From: Pelagomonas calceolata
Taxonomy: Eukaryota; Sar; Pelagophyceae; Pelagomonadales; Pelagomonadaceae
DNA: 64,000 nt
Direction: 5' to 3'
Assembly (NCBI GenBank): GCA_918797485.1
Contig: CAKKNE010000002.1
Coordinates: 5,422,501 to 5,486,500, forward strand
Shown here: positions 18,553 through 27,751 of the stretch, one piece after another
Layout of the letters: each line of letters opens with the position of its first letter
How positions within the stretch are numbered: the stretch's first letter is position 1
Made by a program: the position numbers and the translations under genes
The notes under the pieces: generated by a model
The model's input: the letters and a program-made list of their open reading frames with translations, nothing else
Told to the model about the DNA's origin: nothing
The model's database searches: none

Positions 18553-19208
18553 TCAGTAGTACACGAGTACGGCGCGGCGGCCCTGCTGCTCGACCTCACT
18601 CATTCTCTGCCGGCCGATGGACTGGAGGAGCTGCGCGAACTTGCCGACCTGTGTGTGTGGACATCGCGTCGCGTCGATGGCGTCGCGAAATTTGACTCGC
18701 GCACTGGGCGTCGGACGATGTTCGCGATGAGGAGGCGCACGAGGGCCCAGAGCGCCTGCCAGAAGACGGAGAACCAAAACCACCCCGGCGTCACGTCGCT
18801 GACGAAGTAGCGGCGCCACTTGTCCGTGATGCCGAGGTACAGGAACCACCCGAACAACGCGACCGCGAAGAAGAACCACAAAATCGACGTGACCGCGTAA
18901 ATATTAACCAACGGCGGGTTCCAGTCCTTCGCGCCGAGCCAGCCGCAGAGGGGGCCGACTAGTAGGATGAGGTTCACCCACCAAAACACATAAGCGAGGA
19001 AGATGTTGAGGAACGCGAGGCAGGCGTCGAGGATCGCGTAGCACATCACAGAATGCCGCAGGTTGTAGCATAAAGCTTCCGCTTCTGTGATTGGCGTGCG
19101 CGGCGGCGGCGGCGCGGCCGGGATGGCCGCGACCGTCGGGATGGCCACGGGCACGGAGACCTCGAAGGTGTCGCCGGGCTTGAGATTGGCCGGGATGACG
19201 ACGTTCAT
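18553..19208 (-). CDS. Four-helix membrane protein with one introner, two exons
   Basis: Exon 1 is 19208-18705 and exon 2 is 18648-18553; the joined frame gives 199 residues. The N-terminus MNVVIPANLKPGDTFEVSVP has the P-x-x-x-x-P-G-x-x-F-x-V pattern found in many small algal proteins. A proline-rich stretch leads to four hydrophobic helices: SVMCYAILDACLAFLNIFLA, VNLILLVGPLCGWLG, NIYAVTSILWFFFAVALFGW and FWFSVFWQALWALVRLLI. Exon 2 encodes VGKFAQLLQSIGRQRMSEV and ends LVYY. Without splicing the frame continues into unrelated Ser/Arg-rich sequence. The family is not recognised. The start is the ATG at 19208, as upstream in-frame sequence offers only TTG. Confidence 0.72.
18649..18704 (-). other. 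Introner-like intron, 56 nt
   Basis: Gene-strand sequence begins GTGCGCGAGTCAAATTTCGC, contains GACGCCATCGACGCGACGCG, and ends TCCACACACACAG. It is phase 0 and GT-AG. The core is shared with the other introns of this window, and TCAAATTT near the donor recurs in the intron at 43670. Confidence 0.8.
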
Positions 19209-19349
19209 CCTGCGCGGGGAGCGCCCTGAGGATGCGCGGCTCAACGCGTGCCCGCCACTGCCGGCGCTTTTTGCTCTTGAAAGACGGCGTTAAGACGCGG
19301 CGGCGCTCACAGCTGGCCATTGATGTTGTACTGGACCGTGTCGCCGGGC

Positions 19350-19425
19350 GACCTGCGTGGAGATCAATTTTTCGGAGGGCGACGGCCCGCCATCGACGCG
19401 CCGCGTCCGATTGGCGCGGAGCAAA
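19350..19425. repeat. Introner-like relic outside a gene
   Basis: CTGCGTGGAGATCAATTTTT at about 19350 matches the start of the intron at 43670 (GTGGAGATCAAATTTC), and CGCCATCGACGCGCCGCG follows near 19390, matching the introner core. It lies in the 597-bp gap 19209-19805, with no coding sequence visible around it. Confidence 0.45.
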
Positions 19426-19580
19426 AAATCAGTAAACCAAGTCATTGATTGATTTCCGCACAGAATTGATTACGCCGTCGGCGGGACCTGAACGACGACC
19501 ATCCTGCGGTATTTTCCGCTCTGTTTCTCCGTGTTCTGGTGGCGGCGCGGCTTTCAGGGCTCGCGTTCAGGGAATCGCGA

Positions 19581-19603
19581 GCTAGCGGTCTGTAAGACAC
19601 TAG
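19581..19603 (+). promoter_or_regulatory. Recurrent intergenic motif, copy 2
   Basis: GCTAGCGGTCTGTAA then GACACTAG, a near-perfect copy, about 203 bp upstream of the bL27 start in the same orientation. A further GCTAGC follows a few bases downstream (GGATGCTAGCAAG). Confidence 0.7.
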
Positions 19604-19805
19604 GGATGCTAGCAAGCCAGCTTTCATGGACAAAATTGCTGGCGCAGCTCGCAATAGAACAGGCAAGCGCTCATATCGTCAACGGACAACAGCAGCACAG
19701 CCGTTTGCAGGCAGCTGCTCACGCCGTCGCGCCGATCCAGCGGCCCAATCAAGCCAGCGCTGGCATCAGCAAGCACAGCTCACGGCAGCGCCCCGAATCA
19801 AAGCC

Positions 19806-20138
19806 ATGCTCCGCAGCCTCGCCCTCCTGCTGCGACGGCCAGCGACGCGGCCACAAATACGAACCGCCACGAAGAAGGCTGGCGGATCATCGAAGAACGG
19901 CCGCACGAGCCCCGGCCAGCGCCTCGGCGTGAAGCGCTTCGGCGGCCAGAAAGTAAACGCGGGCGAGATTTTGGTGAGGCAGCGCGGTACGCGCTACGTG
20001 GCGGGCGACCAGGTCGGGCGCGGCCGCGACGACACGCTCTACGCGCTCGCGGCGGGCGTCGTCGAGTTCGCCAAACAGGGCAAGCGCGTCGGCGCGGCCG
20101 GGAAGTGGATTAGGAGGCAGCACGTGTCCGTAAGGTGA
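19806..20138 (+). CDS. MRPL27: Mitochondrial ribosomal protein bL27m
   Basis: 110 residues. Component of the large mitoribosomal subunit near the peptidyl-transferase centre. The leader [20 protein letters not shown] is arginine-rich, of mitochondrial type. The mature part is a textbook L27: [60 protein letters not shown] and [15 protein letters not shown]. The [13 protein letters not shown] start corresponds to the conserved N-terminus that reaches into the ribosomal active site. The mitochondrial rather than plastid assignment rests on the leader and on plastid L27 usually being plastid-encoded in related algae. A promoter-motif copy lies about 200 bp upstream. Confidence 0.92.
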   Translation: MLRSLALLLRRPATRPQIRTATKKAGGSSKNGRTSPGQRLGVKRFGGQKVNAGEILVRQRGTRYVAGDQVGRGRDDTLYALAAGVVEFAKQGKRVGAAGKWIRRQHVSVR

Positions 20139-20230
20139 TTCCATGTGTTCGACACTAGATGCAAAAAGACAGATGTCTAAAAACGGGGGGAGGGGGACGG
20201 GGTTCACAGGAAAATCTCTGCAAAATGCGA

Positions 20231-20363
20231 CTAGCGCGCGCGGCGGTTGCGCGCTCGGCGAGCGGGCGGCTCGACCACGGGCGGCGGTATCTCAATAGGA
20301 AGCTCCGCGCCGCCGGGGAAGCGCTCCGGCTTGCCCTTGTCAACGCCGTGCGACACGAACAAT
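20231..20363 (-). CDS. Possible C-terminal exon of an unrecognised gene
   Basis: On the minus strand, after a TAG acceptor at 20364, the frame reads LFVSHGVDKGKPERFPGGA, then ELPIEIPPPVV, and stops at 20231. This is more protein-like than the overlapping frames. Upstream minus-strand sequence (20364-20555) encodes LIVNHGFSQLTVAG and IPWPVEIIGVKFPRAP, then hits a stop. The stretch around 20365-20398 (GTGGAGATCATAGG, GTGAAATTTCC) resembles introner ends, so a spliced two-exon gene is possible, but I could not fix a donor in phase. I do not recognise the product. The rest of the 820-bp gap 20139-20958 shows nothing supportable. Confidence 0.3.
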
Positions 20364-20958
20364 CTAGGGGGCCGGCGCGCGTGGAAATTTCACACCTATG
20401 ATCTCCACGGGCCAGGGTATTTGCGCCGCACGCTGGCGAGCGCTCGCGTCGCTCACGGCCGCGTAAACACAGGATGATCCCGCCACGGTCAGCTGCGAAA
20501 ACCCGTGATTTACAATCAGTTTCGCGCGCTTTGGACGTGCCAGCGGTGCAGCCACTGCTACGAACCGCCGATTACACTCCTGCTCGGCTGAGTTTCATTA
20601 CTCGCGGTGTCTCGCGGCGGGCCCGAGCCGTCTGATAAGCGGGCAGGCACGCACGCTGCCTAGCCAAGTACGACGACGACGCGACCGGTGGGAGTGAACT
20701 CCAGGAGGAGCGCCACCCAGACACATCACCCGCCGCGCGCGGCGGCGGGCACGGGGACAGGGCTCAGGCCGAGAGCCGCCCGATGCTTCCACTCGTAGTC
20801 CCAGCCTTGAGACCTCCATTCTCCCCCTCCCAGCACTCAGAGGACCGCACACCGTGGACCCCCCCTTTCTTGCAGCGCCTCGTTGCGAAGCCTGGCATCG
20901 CGCTGTTGCGAGCGCCGTACCAACAAACGGCAGCCCAACGACCAGCGGCAGCACCACC

Positions 20959-22407
20959 ATGGGCGCCAAGGTCCACCCCGGCGGGAAAAAGCCGCCGCCC
21001 ATGACCGGCAACGAGGCCCACGTCTTCGTGAAGAGCCCCAACGCGGACCGAGCAAAACAGCTCTGCGCCATAGCCGAGAAGTGCGGCTTCGCGTCGTCGA
21101 TCCACCCGGACACGGACAAGTGCCTGGAGGAGCTCGGCCAGCTCATGAAAGACAATAGGGTATTACCATCAGCAATAATTGTGGACATCTACGACGAAAA
21201 TGGCGACGGCATGGTCGACGAGGACGAGATGTGCTGGCCCTTGTTGCGCATGGTCCAGCGGCCGCACGCGCCCTTCGACGAGCGGCTTAAAAGGGTGTTC
21301 GTTTGTGTCATATCGAGGGATGTTGCCGAATCACCAAGACTGACGCTGGACGCTCTTGGTGCGGGCGCCAAGATGGTCACGGACAACGACGACGCCGTCA
21401 AGGAAGCGCTGGATCTACTACGCTTGACATCGGTGAAAGGCAAGGGCGTGCGAGGTGAGAGTAGTGGTACCAAAAGAGGCGAGGTGAGATGCCCCGTGTG
21501 CCAACTACCTGGACTAAGTCCACCGTTACTGTATGGCCACTACTCGTTGTGTCATGTCACGGAGCCGGGGCCGGATGGGACCTGTCCGCTCTGTCCCCAA
21601 GTCTGCAGGGCAGGCCACGGCTTCACGCCCTTTGCCCGACACTTGGAGGACTGCCACGCTCCTGATGGTTTGGATGAGAACCAGGACGGTCACATCTCCG
21701 CCGAAGAATTGCGGAACTCCATGAAGAAAATGGTCAACACGAAAGCGGCCAAAAAAAACTTGGAGGAGATGTTCCGGGCTTCGGCCGTGACCATTGGTCC
21801 TGAAAAATACGCGGCCTACGCGTGGTTAGTTGTCCGAAGACCATCCGACGGCAAGTACCTCATGGTTTTAGAGTCAGCGCACACTTCTGGATGCCACGGC
21901 AAGCCGAGATATTGGCTCCCGGCCGGGAAATGCGATCCCGGGGAGACCCTCGTAGAAGCTGCCGTAAGATCCTGCGCCGAGGACACGCATGTTACGGTGA
22001 AGCCCATGGGCGTTCTCAGACTAATGTTGGAACCCTCGGCGAAGAAGTCGCTCCGAGTTATTTTATACGCCGAACCCGTGGACGATGACCCATCGATCGT
22101 AGTGCCAAAATCCGTACCGGACTTCCACTCGGTGGGAGCGATCTGGGTCGACCCCGGCGACCTGGAAGACCTCAACGAGAACGAGTACCGGAACCCAGAT
22201 CCCCCGAAGTTTTTTCCTGGGGTGGAAGAGGGCACGATCAAGGCGCACCCCTTGGATACCGATGCGTGGAACAATCTCGAAGGTATCGTGAAGGAGCTGA
22301 CGGCGTCTCCCGATCCTCAAAAACGCGATTCTCAAATACCGGCCGCGTGGGACGCGTGCGAGCGGACGTACAAGAGCGCGTGCCACATGGAGGCCAAGGC
22401 CAAGTAA
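20959..22407 (+). CDS. Receiver-like / EF-hand / zinc-finger / Nudix fusion protein
   Basis: 482 residues from the ATG at 20959. Residues about 15-160 follow a response-regulator-like alternation (HVFVKSPNADRAKQLCAIAE, AIIVDI, RVFVCVISRDVAES, LDALGAGAKMVTDND) with an EF-hand loop inserted after the third strand (DENGDGMVDEDE, about 78-89). Residues 176-234 hold two C2H2-type fingers (CPVCQL..GHYSLCH; CPLCPQV..ARHLEDCH). A second EF loop follows (DENQDGHISAEE, about 239-250). Residues about 286-397 are a Nudix domain; the box reads GKCDPGETLVEAAVRSCAED, keeping G-x5-E and R but with a variant REUXEE part. Nudix enzymes hydrolyse nucleoside diphosphate derivatives. Calcium control of the hydrolase is inference. 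GTG-initiated sequence upstream is not used. Confidence 0.72.
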   Translation: MGAKVHPGGKKPPPMTGNEAHVFVKSPNADRAKQLCAIAEKCGFASSIHPDTDKCLEELGQLMKDNRVLPSAIIVDIYDENGDGMVDEDEMCWPLLRMVQRPHAPFDERLKRVFVCVISRDVAESPRLTLDALGAGAKMVTDNDDAVKEALDLLRLTSVKGKGVRGESSGTKRGEVRCPVCQLPGLSPPLLYGHYSLCHVTEPGPDGTCPLCPQVCRAGHGFTPFARHLEDCHAPDGLDENQDGHISAEELRNSMKKMVNTKAAKKNLEEMFRASAVTIGPEKYAAYAWLVVRRPSDGKYLMVLESAHTSGCHGKPRYWLPAGKCDPGETLVEAAVRSCAEDTHVTVKPMGVLRLMLEPSAKKSLRVILYAEPVDDDPSIVVPKSVPDFHSVGAIWVDPGDLEDLNENEYRNPDPPKFFPGVEEGTIKAHPLDTDAWNNLEGIVKELTASPDPQKRDSQIPAAWDACERTYKSACHMEAKAK

Positions 22408-22428
22408 GTCCCGTAGATAACATAGTAC

Positions 22429-23256
22429 TTACAAACGGCGCTTCTTCGCCGGCGGTGCGGGCTCGCCGAACAACCTGGAGACGACCGCGAGGTCCTTGGC
22501 CGTGCGCACGCCCGGCGCCTCGACGAGCGGTCTTACGTCATGCTTCGCGTAGACGGCGAGTAATTGGCGCGTCACCCTTTCCGCCGCCTCGGGCCCCGAG
22601 AGGTACTCGTCGGACAGCGCGACGCCGTTCCACGGCCGGAACTTCTGCTGCGCGATCAGCTTCTTGGTGGGCAGGAACACCGACCCGACGAGCTCGAGCG
22701 ACGGAAATGAGGCTCGGAGCCAAAGGAGCTCGCGGTCGAGGTCCTCGAGGCGCACGCCGAACTGGAGCCAGACGGACGACACGCCGCCTCCCTTCAACTT
22801 CGCCGCCAGCGCCGCGCGCTCCTTTTCCATGTCGTCTTCATAAGGATTGAAGGCGACGCCGACCGGCGACGGCGGCGCATTTAGAGCGCCGGCGAGGTCG
22901 CTCGCAAAGTGGCCCTTTTTTCGCTTGCCCGAGCCCGACACCAAAAGCGTCGACAGCGCGACGCCCGACGCTTGCGACCGCGCGGCGAGGGCCGCTAGCC
23001 TCTCCGCGAGCGCCGGCCCGCCCCTCGCGTTGTACTTGCTCGAGAAGTGTGCGCAGACGTCGTCGCCGGGCCCGAGCTCCTCACAACAAACGTCGACCCA
23101 CGCGAGCATCGGGTCCTTCTTGTCCTTGTTCACGAGGTTGAACGACCGGTAGCCCGCGGCTGTCAGGTCGCGGAGGCGCTCCTTCAGTTCGGCCGGCGTC
23201 TTGAAGAACAGCTCGATGCGCGGCGGCCGCAGCGCGCCCGCGAGCTGCGCAGCCAT
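22429..23256 (-). CDS. MTHFR-like TIM-barrel protein, function unknown
   Basis: 275 residues from the ATG at 23256 (MAAQLAGALRPPRIELFFKT). The pattern of strands and helices suggests a TIM barrel like 5,10-methylenetetrahydrofolate reductase: RIELFFKT, AGYRSFNLVNKDKKD, VCAHFSSKYN, GVALSTLLVSGSGKRKKG, PVGVAFNPYEDDMEKE, SVWLQFGVRLEDLD, LELVGSVFLPTKKLI and WNGVALSDEYLSG. SGSGKRKKGHFAS resembles the loop where MTHFR-type enzymes contact flavin, but key catalytic residues cannot be confirmed by eye. The C-terminus is basic (KKRRL). The stop is 22 bp from the convergent Nudix gene. Assignment is by fold pattern only. Confidence 0.5.
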   Translation of the reverse strand: MAAQLAGALRPPRIELFFKTPAELKERLRDLTAAGYRSFNLVNKDKKDPMLAWVDVCCEELGPGDDVCAHFSSKYNARGGPALAERLAALAARSQASGVALSTLLVSGSGKRKKGHFASDLAGALNAPPSPVGVAFNPYEDDMEKERAALAAKLKGGGVSSVWLQFGVRLEDLDRELLWLRASFPSLELVGSVFLPTKKLIAQQKFRPWNGVALSDEYLSGPEAAERVTRQLLAVYAKHDVRPLVEAPGVRTAKDLAVVSRLFGEPAPPAKKRRL

Positions 23257-23515
23257 CAATAGCAGCGTCCAGTTAATGATTTTGTCGTCGTTTTGTTTGC
23301 GCTTCCGATGCGCTGGCAGAACAAAAGCTCTCGCAGCGATGGAAGTACGGGGATTTAAGCCCGGCCCGATCGTCGCAGTAGACTGATGGAGATTGCGCAC
23401 GCAATGTAGAGCAGCAATGCCCCTCTCTGTGTCGTGTGTAGCCCAAGGAGAGCAGAGCTTAGCCAGGCTCTGTCGAACCCGCGCGCATGCGGTGCGATCA
23501 ACGGATCACAATTAA

Positions 23516-24613
23516 TTACGCACTCGCCCCCAACGCCCTCAGCGCGGCGTCATCACTCGGCGGCTCCGCGAGGTCCACGTCTTCCACAACAACGGGCCGC
23601 ACGCGCGACGTATCAACAGAAGTACAAACTCTGTTGGAAGCGTCCCGAAACGGCGCGGGGTTCAGCTTCACGTCCAGAGACCCGTTTCGACGGAGCTCGA
23701 CGACGACGTACGCGCCGAAGCCCAGAGCCGGCTCCGCGTACTCGCTCAGGCCGAACGCAGCGAGTACCGAGAGGATGGAGTAGTCGTGGCCCGAGAAGAC
23801 TTTCAGAGGCCCACCACCGCTGTCGAAGAGCTTGCGCTTTAGGTGACCGCCAACGAAGCCCCTATGTTGTCCAACATCTAAAAACCGCGCGGCCCACGTC
23901 GCGCGCGCGTCCCGCTCGCACTCCCAGAGCTGCGCCCAGTCGAGGTTGAAGCGGAGGTTGTTGCGCCCCTTCGTCGCCGGGCATATAGATGGCTCCGGCA
24001 AAGCTTCACAATCATAAGCCTCGGCCTCGGCCAGGCAGTGTAAATAACAACTCCAATAAAGTAGCAAGGAATCGGGGACTTCCGTATGGTCTTCGTTCAA
24101 TTCCGCGTACATGTTTTCCAGCGACCGTCGCCGGCTCCGCGCTCGCATCGCGTGGGCCTCGTGGTCGCCACTTTTCAGCCCTTGGACACTGGCAAAGTAC
24201 GGCGTGCCGGTCTGGGCCCAGGCCTTGAACGTGACCATCCGTTGATTATCTTCTATTGGTTTTGATGGGACTTGACAGGACGATGCCGCTTCAAAGCCCT
24301 TCAGAAATAGCTTGCCGCTCTCCTCGCAGCGCTCGGCGGGCGACGACTCCCACCTCACGGATTCGTTTCCTAATAATTGAGCGTACTCTTCTCCAAAAAA
24401 CCGTCCTAACGTCTCCATCTGCTTCCTGCCGACGTCGCTCAGGTTGTTGTCGTCGTCGTAAAGTCGTTTGTCGCCGTCGTGCCACTGCGTGCGGATGTCG
24501 TTGCCTTCCCCAAATGCGGCCAGTTCGGCTTTATTGGGGTAGCGTGCACCGTGCCTAAATAGAACTCGTGCGGCTATGACCGGGTTGTCGGCGTCGACGA
24601 CGTGGGCGCTCAT
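23516..24613 (-). CDS. Histidine acid phosphatase family protein
   Basis: 365 residues. Branch-2 histidine phosphatases remove phosphate through a phosphohistidine intermediate; relatives include phytases and multiple inositol-polyphosphate phosphatases. The catalytic motif is VLFRHGARYPNK near residues 17-28 (RHGxRxP). The C-terminal proton-donor motif is KVFSGHDYSILSVLAAFG (HD pair). Supporting blocks are LSDVGRKQMETLGRFFGEEY and VRWESSPAERCEESGKLFLKG. No signal peptide precedes the catalytic motif, so a cytosolic location is likely, unlike secreted phytases. The ATG at 24613 is the first in frame. It is tandem with the MTHFR-like gene on the same strand, 259 bp apart. Confidence 0.8.
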   Translation of the reverse strand: MSAHVVDADNPVIAARVLFRHGARYPNKAELAAFGEGNDIRTQWHDGDKRLYDDDNNLSDVGRKQMETLGRFFGEEYAQLLGNESVRWESSPAERCEESGKLFLKGFEAASSCQVPSKPIEDNQRMVTFKAWAQTGTPYFASVQGLKSGDHEAHAMRARSRRRSLENMYAELNEDHTEVPDSLLLYWSCYLHCLAEAEAYDCEALPEPSICPATKGRNNLRFNLDWAQLWECERDARATWAARFLDVGQHRGFVGGHLKRKLFDSGGGPLKVFSGHDYSILSVLAAFGLSEYAEPALGFGAYVVVELRRNGSLDVKLNPAPFRDASNRVCTSVDTSRVRPVVVEDVDLAEPPSDDAALRALGASA

Positions 24614-25105
24614 GCTGCACCTAGCCTCTGCTGCTTTGGCAATGCAATGCGGTTTCGTGCCCGAGGCTGCAGCGCTGATGGCTCCAACCGAGACAGTAGA
24701 TAAAAATACGTTACTCCGCGACGCCTTACGGCTTGACGCGTGGACGAGCTGTTTAGCTGCGATTGCTTTGGTCTCCAGCTGTCCTTGTGAGATGCTGCTC
24801 TCCGGATGCGAGACAGTCCCTCCGACAAGACCCTTGCCGAAATTTTCGGGCCAGGAAGAATGGATCGCAGGGAGGAGAATTCAAAATCGTGCGGGTTCGA
24901 TGAAAATGCGTCACCTGCAAAACTGATACAAATTGTCTTGTAACACAGCGTGGTTGCAACACTGCTGACAGTTTCGGACTCTCTGACCTCAAGCAGTATT
25001 CCGAGCACCAGCACACGCAATTTGCATTGCATCTGTTGCCGCTGTCAGCCACGACACCATATCCCTCCGCGCTGCACGTCGTATCGGTGCAACGCAAGCA
25101 CAAAG
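24614..25105. other. Divergent gap, no gene seen
   Basis: Between the divergent acid phosphatase and Mpv17 genes. The sequence is less GC-rich than the genes, consistent with promoter/5' UTR. No convincing copy of the recurrent motif and no domain-like translation in any frame. Confidence 0.4.
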
Positions 25106-25702
25106 ATGACCTCACTCGCAGCGAGAATAGCGGGCTTCCCCAAGGCCCAGCCCTTTGTCTTTAACCTGGGCGTGGCCGCGGCCAAGACGTCCGCCGCCGA
25201 CTTGCTCACCCAAACCGTCGTCGAGAAGAAATCATTCCCCAACGGCATCGACTGGAAGCGCAACGCTTCTTTTACAGTATTCGGCTTCGCCTACTTGGGC
25301 GGGTTCCAGTACTGGCTCCAGGTCAACATGTTCCGGAAAATGTTTGTTGGCATGGACAAGGTCGCGGAGATGCCGCTTTCCAAGAAACTCGTGGACCCTT
25401 CAGCTCTCAGTGTCATCGCGAAGCAGATCGCCTTCGACATCGCGATCCACATGCCCTTCATGTACTTCCCTACCTTCTATGTCGTGAAGCAAGCCGTGCA
25501 GGGCCCGCCGGGCGGCAACGTCGTCGTGGACGGGTTGTCGAAGTACAAGGAGAACTGGGTCGTCGACCAGACGGCCATGGTCAAAGTATGGCTGCCCGCG
25601 GACGTCGTCTTCTTCTCGGGGCCGCTGTGGTTGAGATTGCCTTTGAGACACGTGGTCAGCTTCGGGTGGACGGCGTACGTGTCCTTCTTGCGGGGGGCCT
25701 AA
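25106..25702 (+). CDS. Mpv17/PMP22 family membrane protein
   Basis: 198 residues from the ATG at 25106 (MTSLAARIAGFPKAQPFVFN). Members are small four-helix proteins of the inner mitochondrial, peroxisomal or plastid membrane, thought to form channels. Visible landmarks are TSAADLLTQTVVEKK (early family motif), FTVFGFAYLGGFQYWLQVNM, KQIAFDIAIHMPFMYFPTFY, and the C-terminal signature MVKVWLPADVVFFSGPLWLR then VVSFGWTAYVSF. Length is typical for the family. Organelle cannot be decided: the short basic N-terminus would allow mitochondrion or peroxisome. The convergent CCDC61 gene ends 51 bp downstream. Confidence 0.82.
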   Translation: MTSLAARIAGFPKAQPFVFNLGVAAAKTSAADLLTQTVVEKKSFPNGIDWKRNASFTVFGFAYLGGFQYWLQVNMFRKMFVGMDKVAEMPLSKKLVDPSALSVIAKQIAFDIAIHMPFMYFPTFYVVKQAVQGPPGGNVVVDGLSKYKENWVVDQTAMVKVWLPADVVFFSGPLWLRLPLRHVVSFGWTAYVSFLRGA

Positions 25703-25753
25703 GTTATCAAGTATGTTACGCTGCCGTGGGGGAGGGGCGCGTTTCTACTGGAA

Positions 25754-27751
25754 TCAGAGGGGCTTGCTCTTGGCCTCCCTCAGAAAGGCCTTGAGCGAGT
25801 TGAGCCGCTTGTCGATGTCGCAGACGTCATCCGTCTTGACGTTCTCGGCGTTGCGGTCGCGCAGCGGCGACTTGGAGCGCTTCTTCCGGAGCGCGGCCTT
25901 TTTCGGGGGGCACGGCGACGGCTTCTCCGCGGCGGCCGCCGCGAGGTACTCGCGCGGCACGCTCTCGGCGGCCGGCGGCGGCGCGGCGCGCGGCGGCGGC
26001 GGCGCGGCCGGCTCCGGTTCTGGTGCAGCGGGCGGCGGCGGCGGCTTCGGCGGCGCTACGGTGCGGCCGAAGGCGGCGCGCGGCGGCGGCGGCGGCGCGG
26101 CGGCCGGCTCCGGTTGTGCCGGCTCCGGTTGCGGTGCCGCGGGCGGCGGCACGGTGCGGCCGAAGGCGGCGCGCGGCGGCGGCGCTGCGGCCGGCTCCGG
26201 CTCCGCGGGTGGCGGCGGTGCGGCGCGCGGCGCGGGCGCCTTGGGCGCGGGCGGAGCGGCCGCCGGAGGGTCGTCGGGCGCCGCCTCCTCGACGCGGGGC
26301 TCCGCGGGCGACGGCGGCGCCACGGCGCGGTCGGCCGCCGCGCGCGCCGCCGCGGCCTCGGCGCGCGCCTCCAGTACAGCGGGGGACGGCGCACGCCGTT
26401 GCGAAGACGGCGGCCGCGGCGGCCGCGGGCCCCGGCGGCCCGACGCCGAGCGGCGTTTTGGTACGCTGGCCTTGGGCGGCGGCGGCGGCGGGACCGACGT
26501 CCGCGACGCTCTAGAAGAGGTAGACCGGCGCGACGCGCAGGACCGCTCCGACCGCCGCGAGCCGGCACTGGAATAACCGCACGACGGCGAGCGCGAGCCC
26601 CAGGCGCCGCGGCGTGCCGCGAGCGCCGCCAGTCTGGCTTCGCGGTCGCGCTGGTACTGCGTCGGGTCGAAGCGGCCGCGCGGCGCGTACCAGACGGCGC
26701 CCGCCGGCGCCGCGCGCGGCGCCGGCGACCGGCCGCGCCGTTGAGAGGGAGGCGGCGGCGGCGTCCGTTTGACGGACTTCGACGATGAGCGGCGCTGGCG
26801 CGGCACGCTGGCCTTCCTTTGGGGAGGCGGCGGCGGCGGCGCCTCGCGCGACAGGTCCCGGGCCCGCCGTAAGCGCCGGCACTCGGCTCTTGATGAAGCG
26901 AGGTCGCGCCGTAAAGCTGCCGTAATTCTCCGCTCGGCCTCCAACTCCACGCCGACGCGGCGCGCGGCGGCGCGCCCGTCCGCAGAAGCAGAACGCGCCG
27001 AGAGCTCCCTCCTTAGTCGGGCGTTCTCCGCCCTCAACGCGCCCGCCGCGCGGCCCTTGACCGATCTTGATGAAGACCGTTGTCGAGGCGCCCTTTCCAA
27101 TTGCGCGACGCGCTCCCGCAACGCATCCGCCTCGGCTCTCGAAGCGCGCAGGCGCCGCGCGCACTCGGCCCATGGGACGTCGGCGTCGTCGCCCTTCGGC
27201 TGGTGCTGCCTTTCTTGTAACCGCGCGCGGCACCGCCGTAATTGTCTCGCCAGCGACGCTCTAGAAGGCTGCGTCTCGGCGTCCAGCGGTAAGGGGTAGT
27301 GCACTCTATCAAATTCCGCGGCATACGTCACGATCAGATAACGTCTATCACTGGGTAGCGGCGCGTCCGTGGGGACGGTGGAGCCCCGCTTCCGCGCTCG
27401 TAGTTGTTCCAAGTCTCGCGCCGTCAACAAATCAACGAAGACGGAGTCGGCCGTGCCGTCCAAAGCGCCGCTGAGCATCCGCGCGAAGGTGCCTAATGCC
27501 TTGTAGTTGCCCGTCTTCGACGTGAGGCTTTCGATGTAGTCCGCGGAGAAGGCGCCGGTCCAGCGCTCGCCCGTCTCGCACTCCACATCTACCACGAGCT
27601 CCGCCTCGTCATTAACACAGTCGGGCGCCCGCTTCCAGCTCGGCGCGCCATCTAAATCGCTCGCTTCCCTCCGCGCGCCGTCGCGGCACTCGCAGGCCAC
27701 TTCATACAGCGCGCCGTGGAAGTTGAGCGTGCGGCAGTACTCGAGGGCCAT
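25754..27751 (-). CDS. CCDC61: CCDC61/VFL3-like basal-body protein
   Basis: 665 residues. CCDC61 (VFL3 in Chlamydomonas) helps build and orient basal-body fibres. The head matches the XRCC4-like fold of this family: ELVVDVECETGERWTGAF, ADYIESLTSKTGNYKALGTF, ARMLSGALD, VFVDLLTARDLEQLRARK, RRYLIVTYAAEFDRVHYPLP. A coiled coil follows (about 160-300), then a long proline/alanine/arginine-rich region (about 320-620) with the repeated unit RAAFGRTV. The C-terminus DVCDIDKRLNSLKAFLREAK matches the conserved tail seen in CCDC61 proteins. The start is MALEY at 27751; the upstream extension begins only at GTG. It implies a flagellate organism or one retaining basal bodies. Confidence 0.86.
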   Translation of the reverse strand: MALEYCRTLNFHGALYEVACECRDGARREASDLDGAPSWKRAPDCVNDEAELVVDVECETGERWTGAFSADYIESLTSKTGNYKALGTFARMLSGALDGTADSVFVDLLTARDLEQLRARKRGSTVPTDAPLPSDRRYLIVTYAAEFDRVHYPLPLDAETQPSRASLARQLRRCRARLQERQHQPKGDDADVPWAECARRLRASRAEADALRERVAQLERAPRQRSSSRSVKGRAAGALRAENARLRRELSARSASADGRAAARRVGVELEAERRITAALRRDLASSRAECRRLRRARDLSREAPPPPPPQRKASVPRQRRSSSKSVKRTPPPPPSQRRGRSPAPRAAPAGAVWYAPRGRFDPTQYQRDREARLAALAARRGAWGSRSPSCGYSSAGSRRSERSCASRRSTSSRASRTSVPPPPPPKASVPKRRSASGRRGPRPPRPPSSQRRAPSPAVLEARAEAAAARAAADRAVAPPSPAEPRVEEAAPDDPPAAAPPAPKAPAPRAAPPPPAEPEPAAAPPPRAAFGRTVPPPAAPQPEPAQPEPAAAPPPPPRAAFGRTVAPPKPPPPPAAPEPEPAAPPPPRAAPPPAAESVPREYLAAAAAEKPSPCPPKKAALRKKRSKSPLRDRNAENVKTDDVCDIDKRLNSLKAFLREAKSKPL

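Noticed and set aside
23257-23400. Extension of several proteins to GTG or TTG starts (for example at 17509, 19244, 20854, 23400, 27895, 49979)
   Set aside because: Eukaryotic initiation is expected at ATG, and each gene has a better in-frame ATG at the start of a targeting signal or domain.
24885-24910. GGGTTCGATGAAAATG resembling a tRNA B box
   Set aside because: The pattern fails after GGTTCGA, no pairing T-stem exists, and no acceptor or D-arm lies at tRNA distance.
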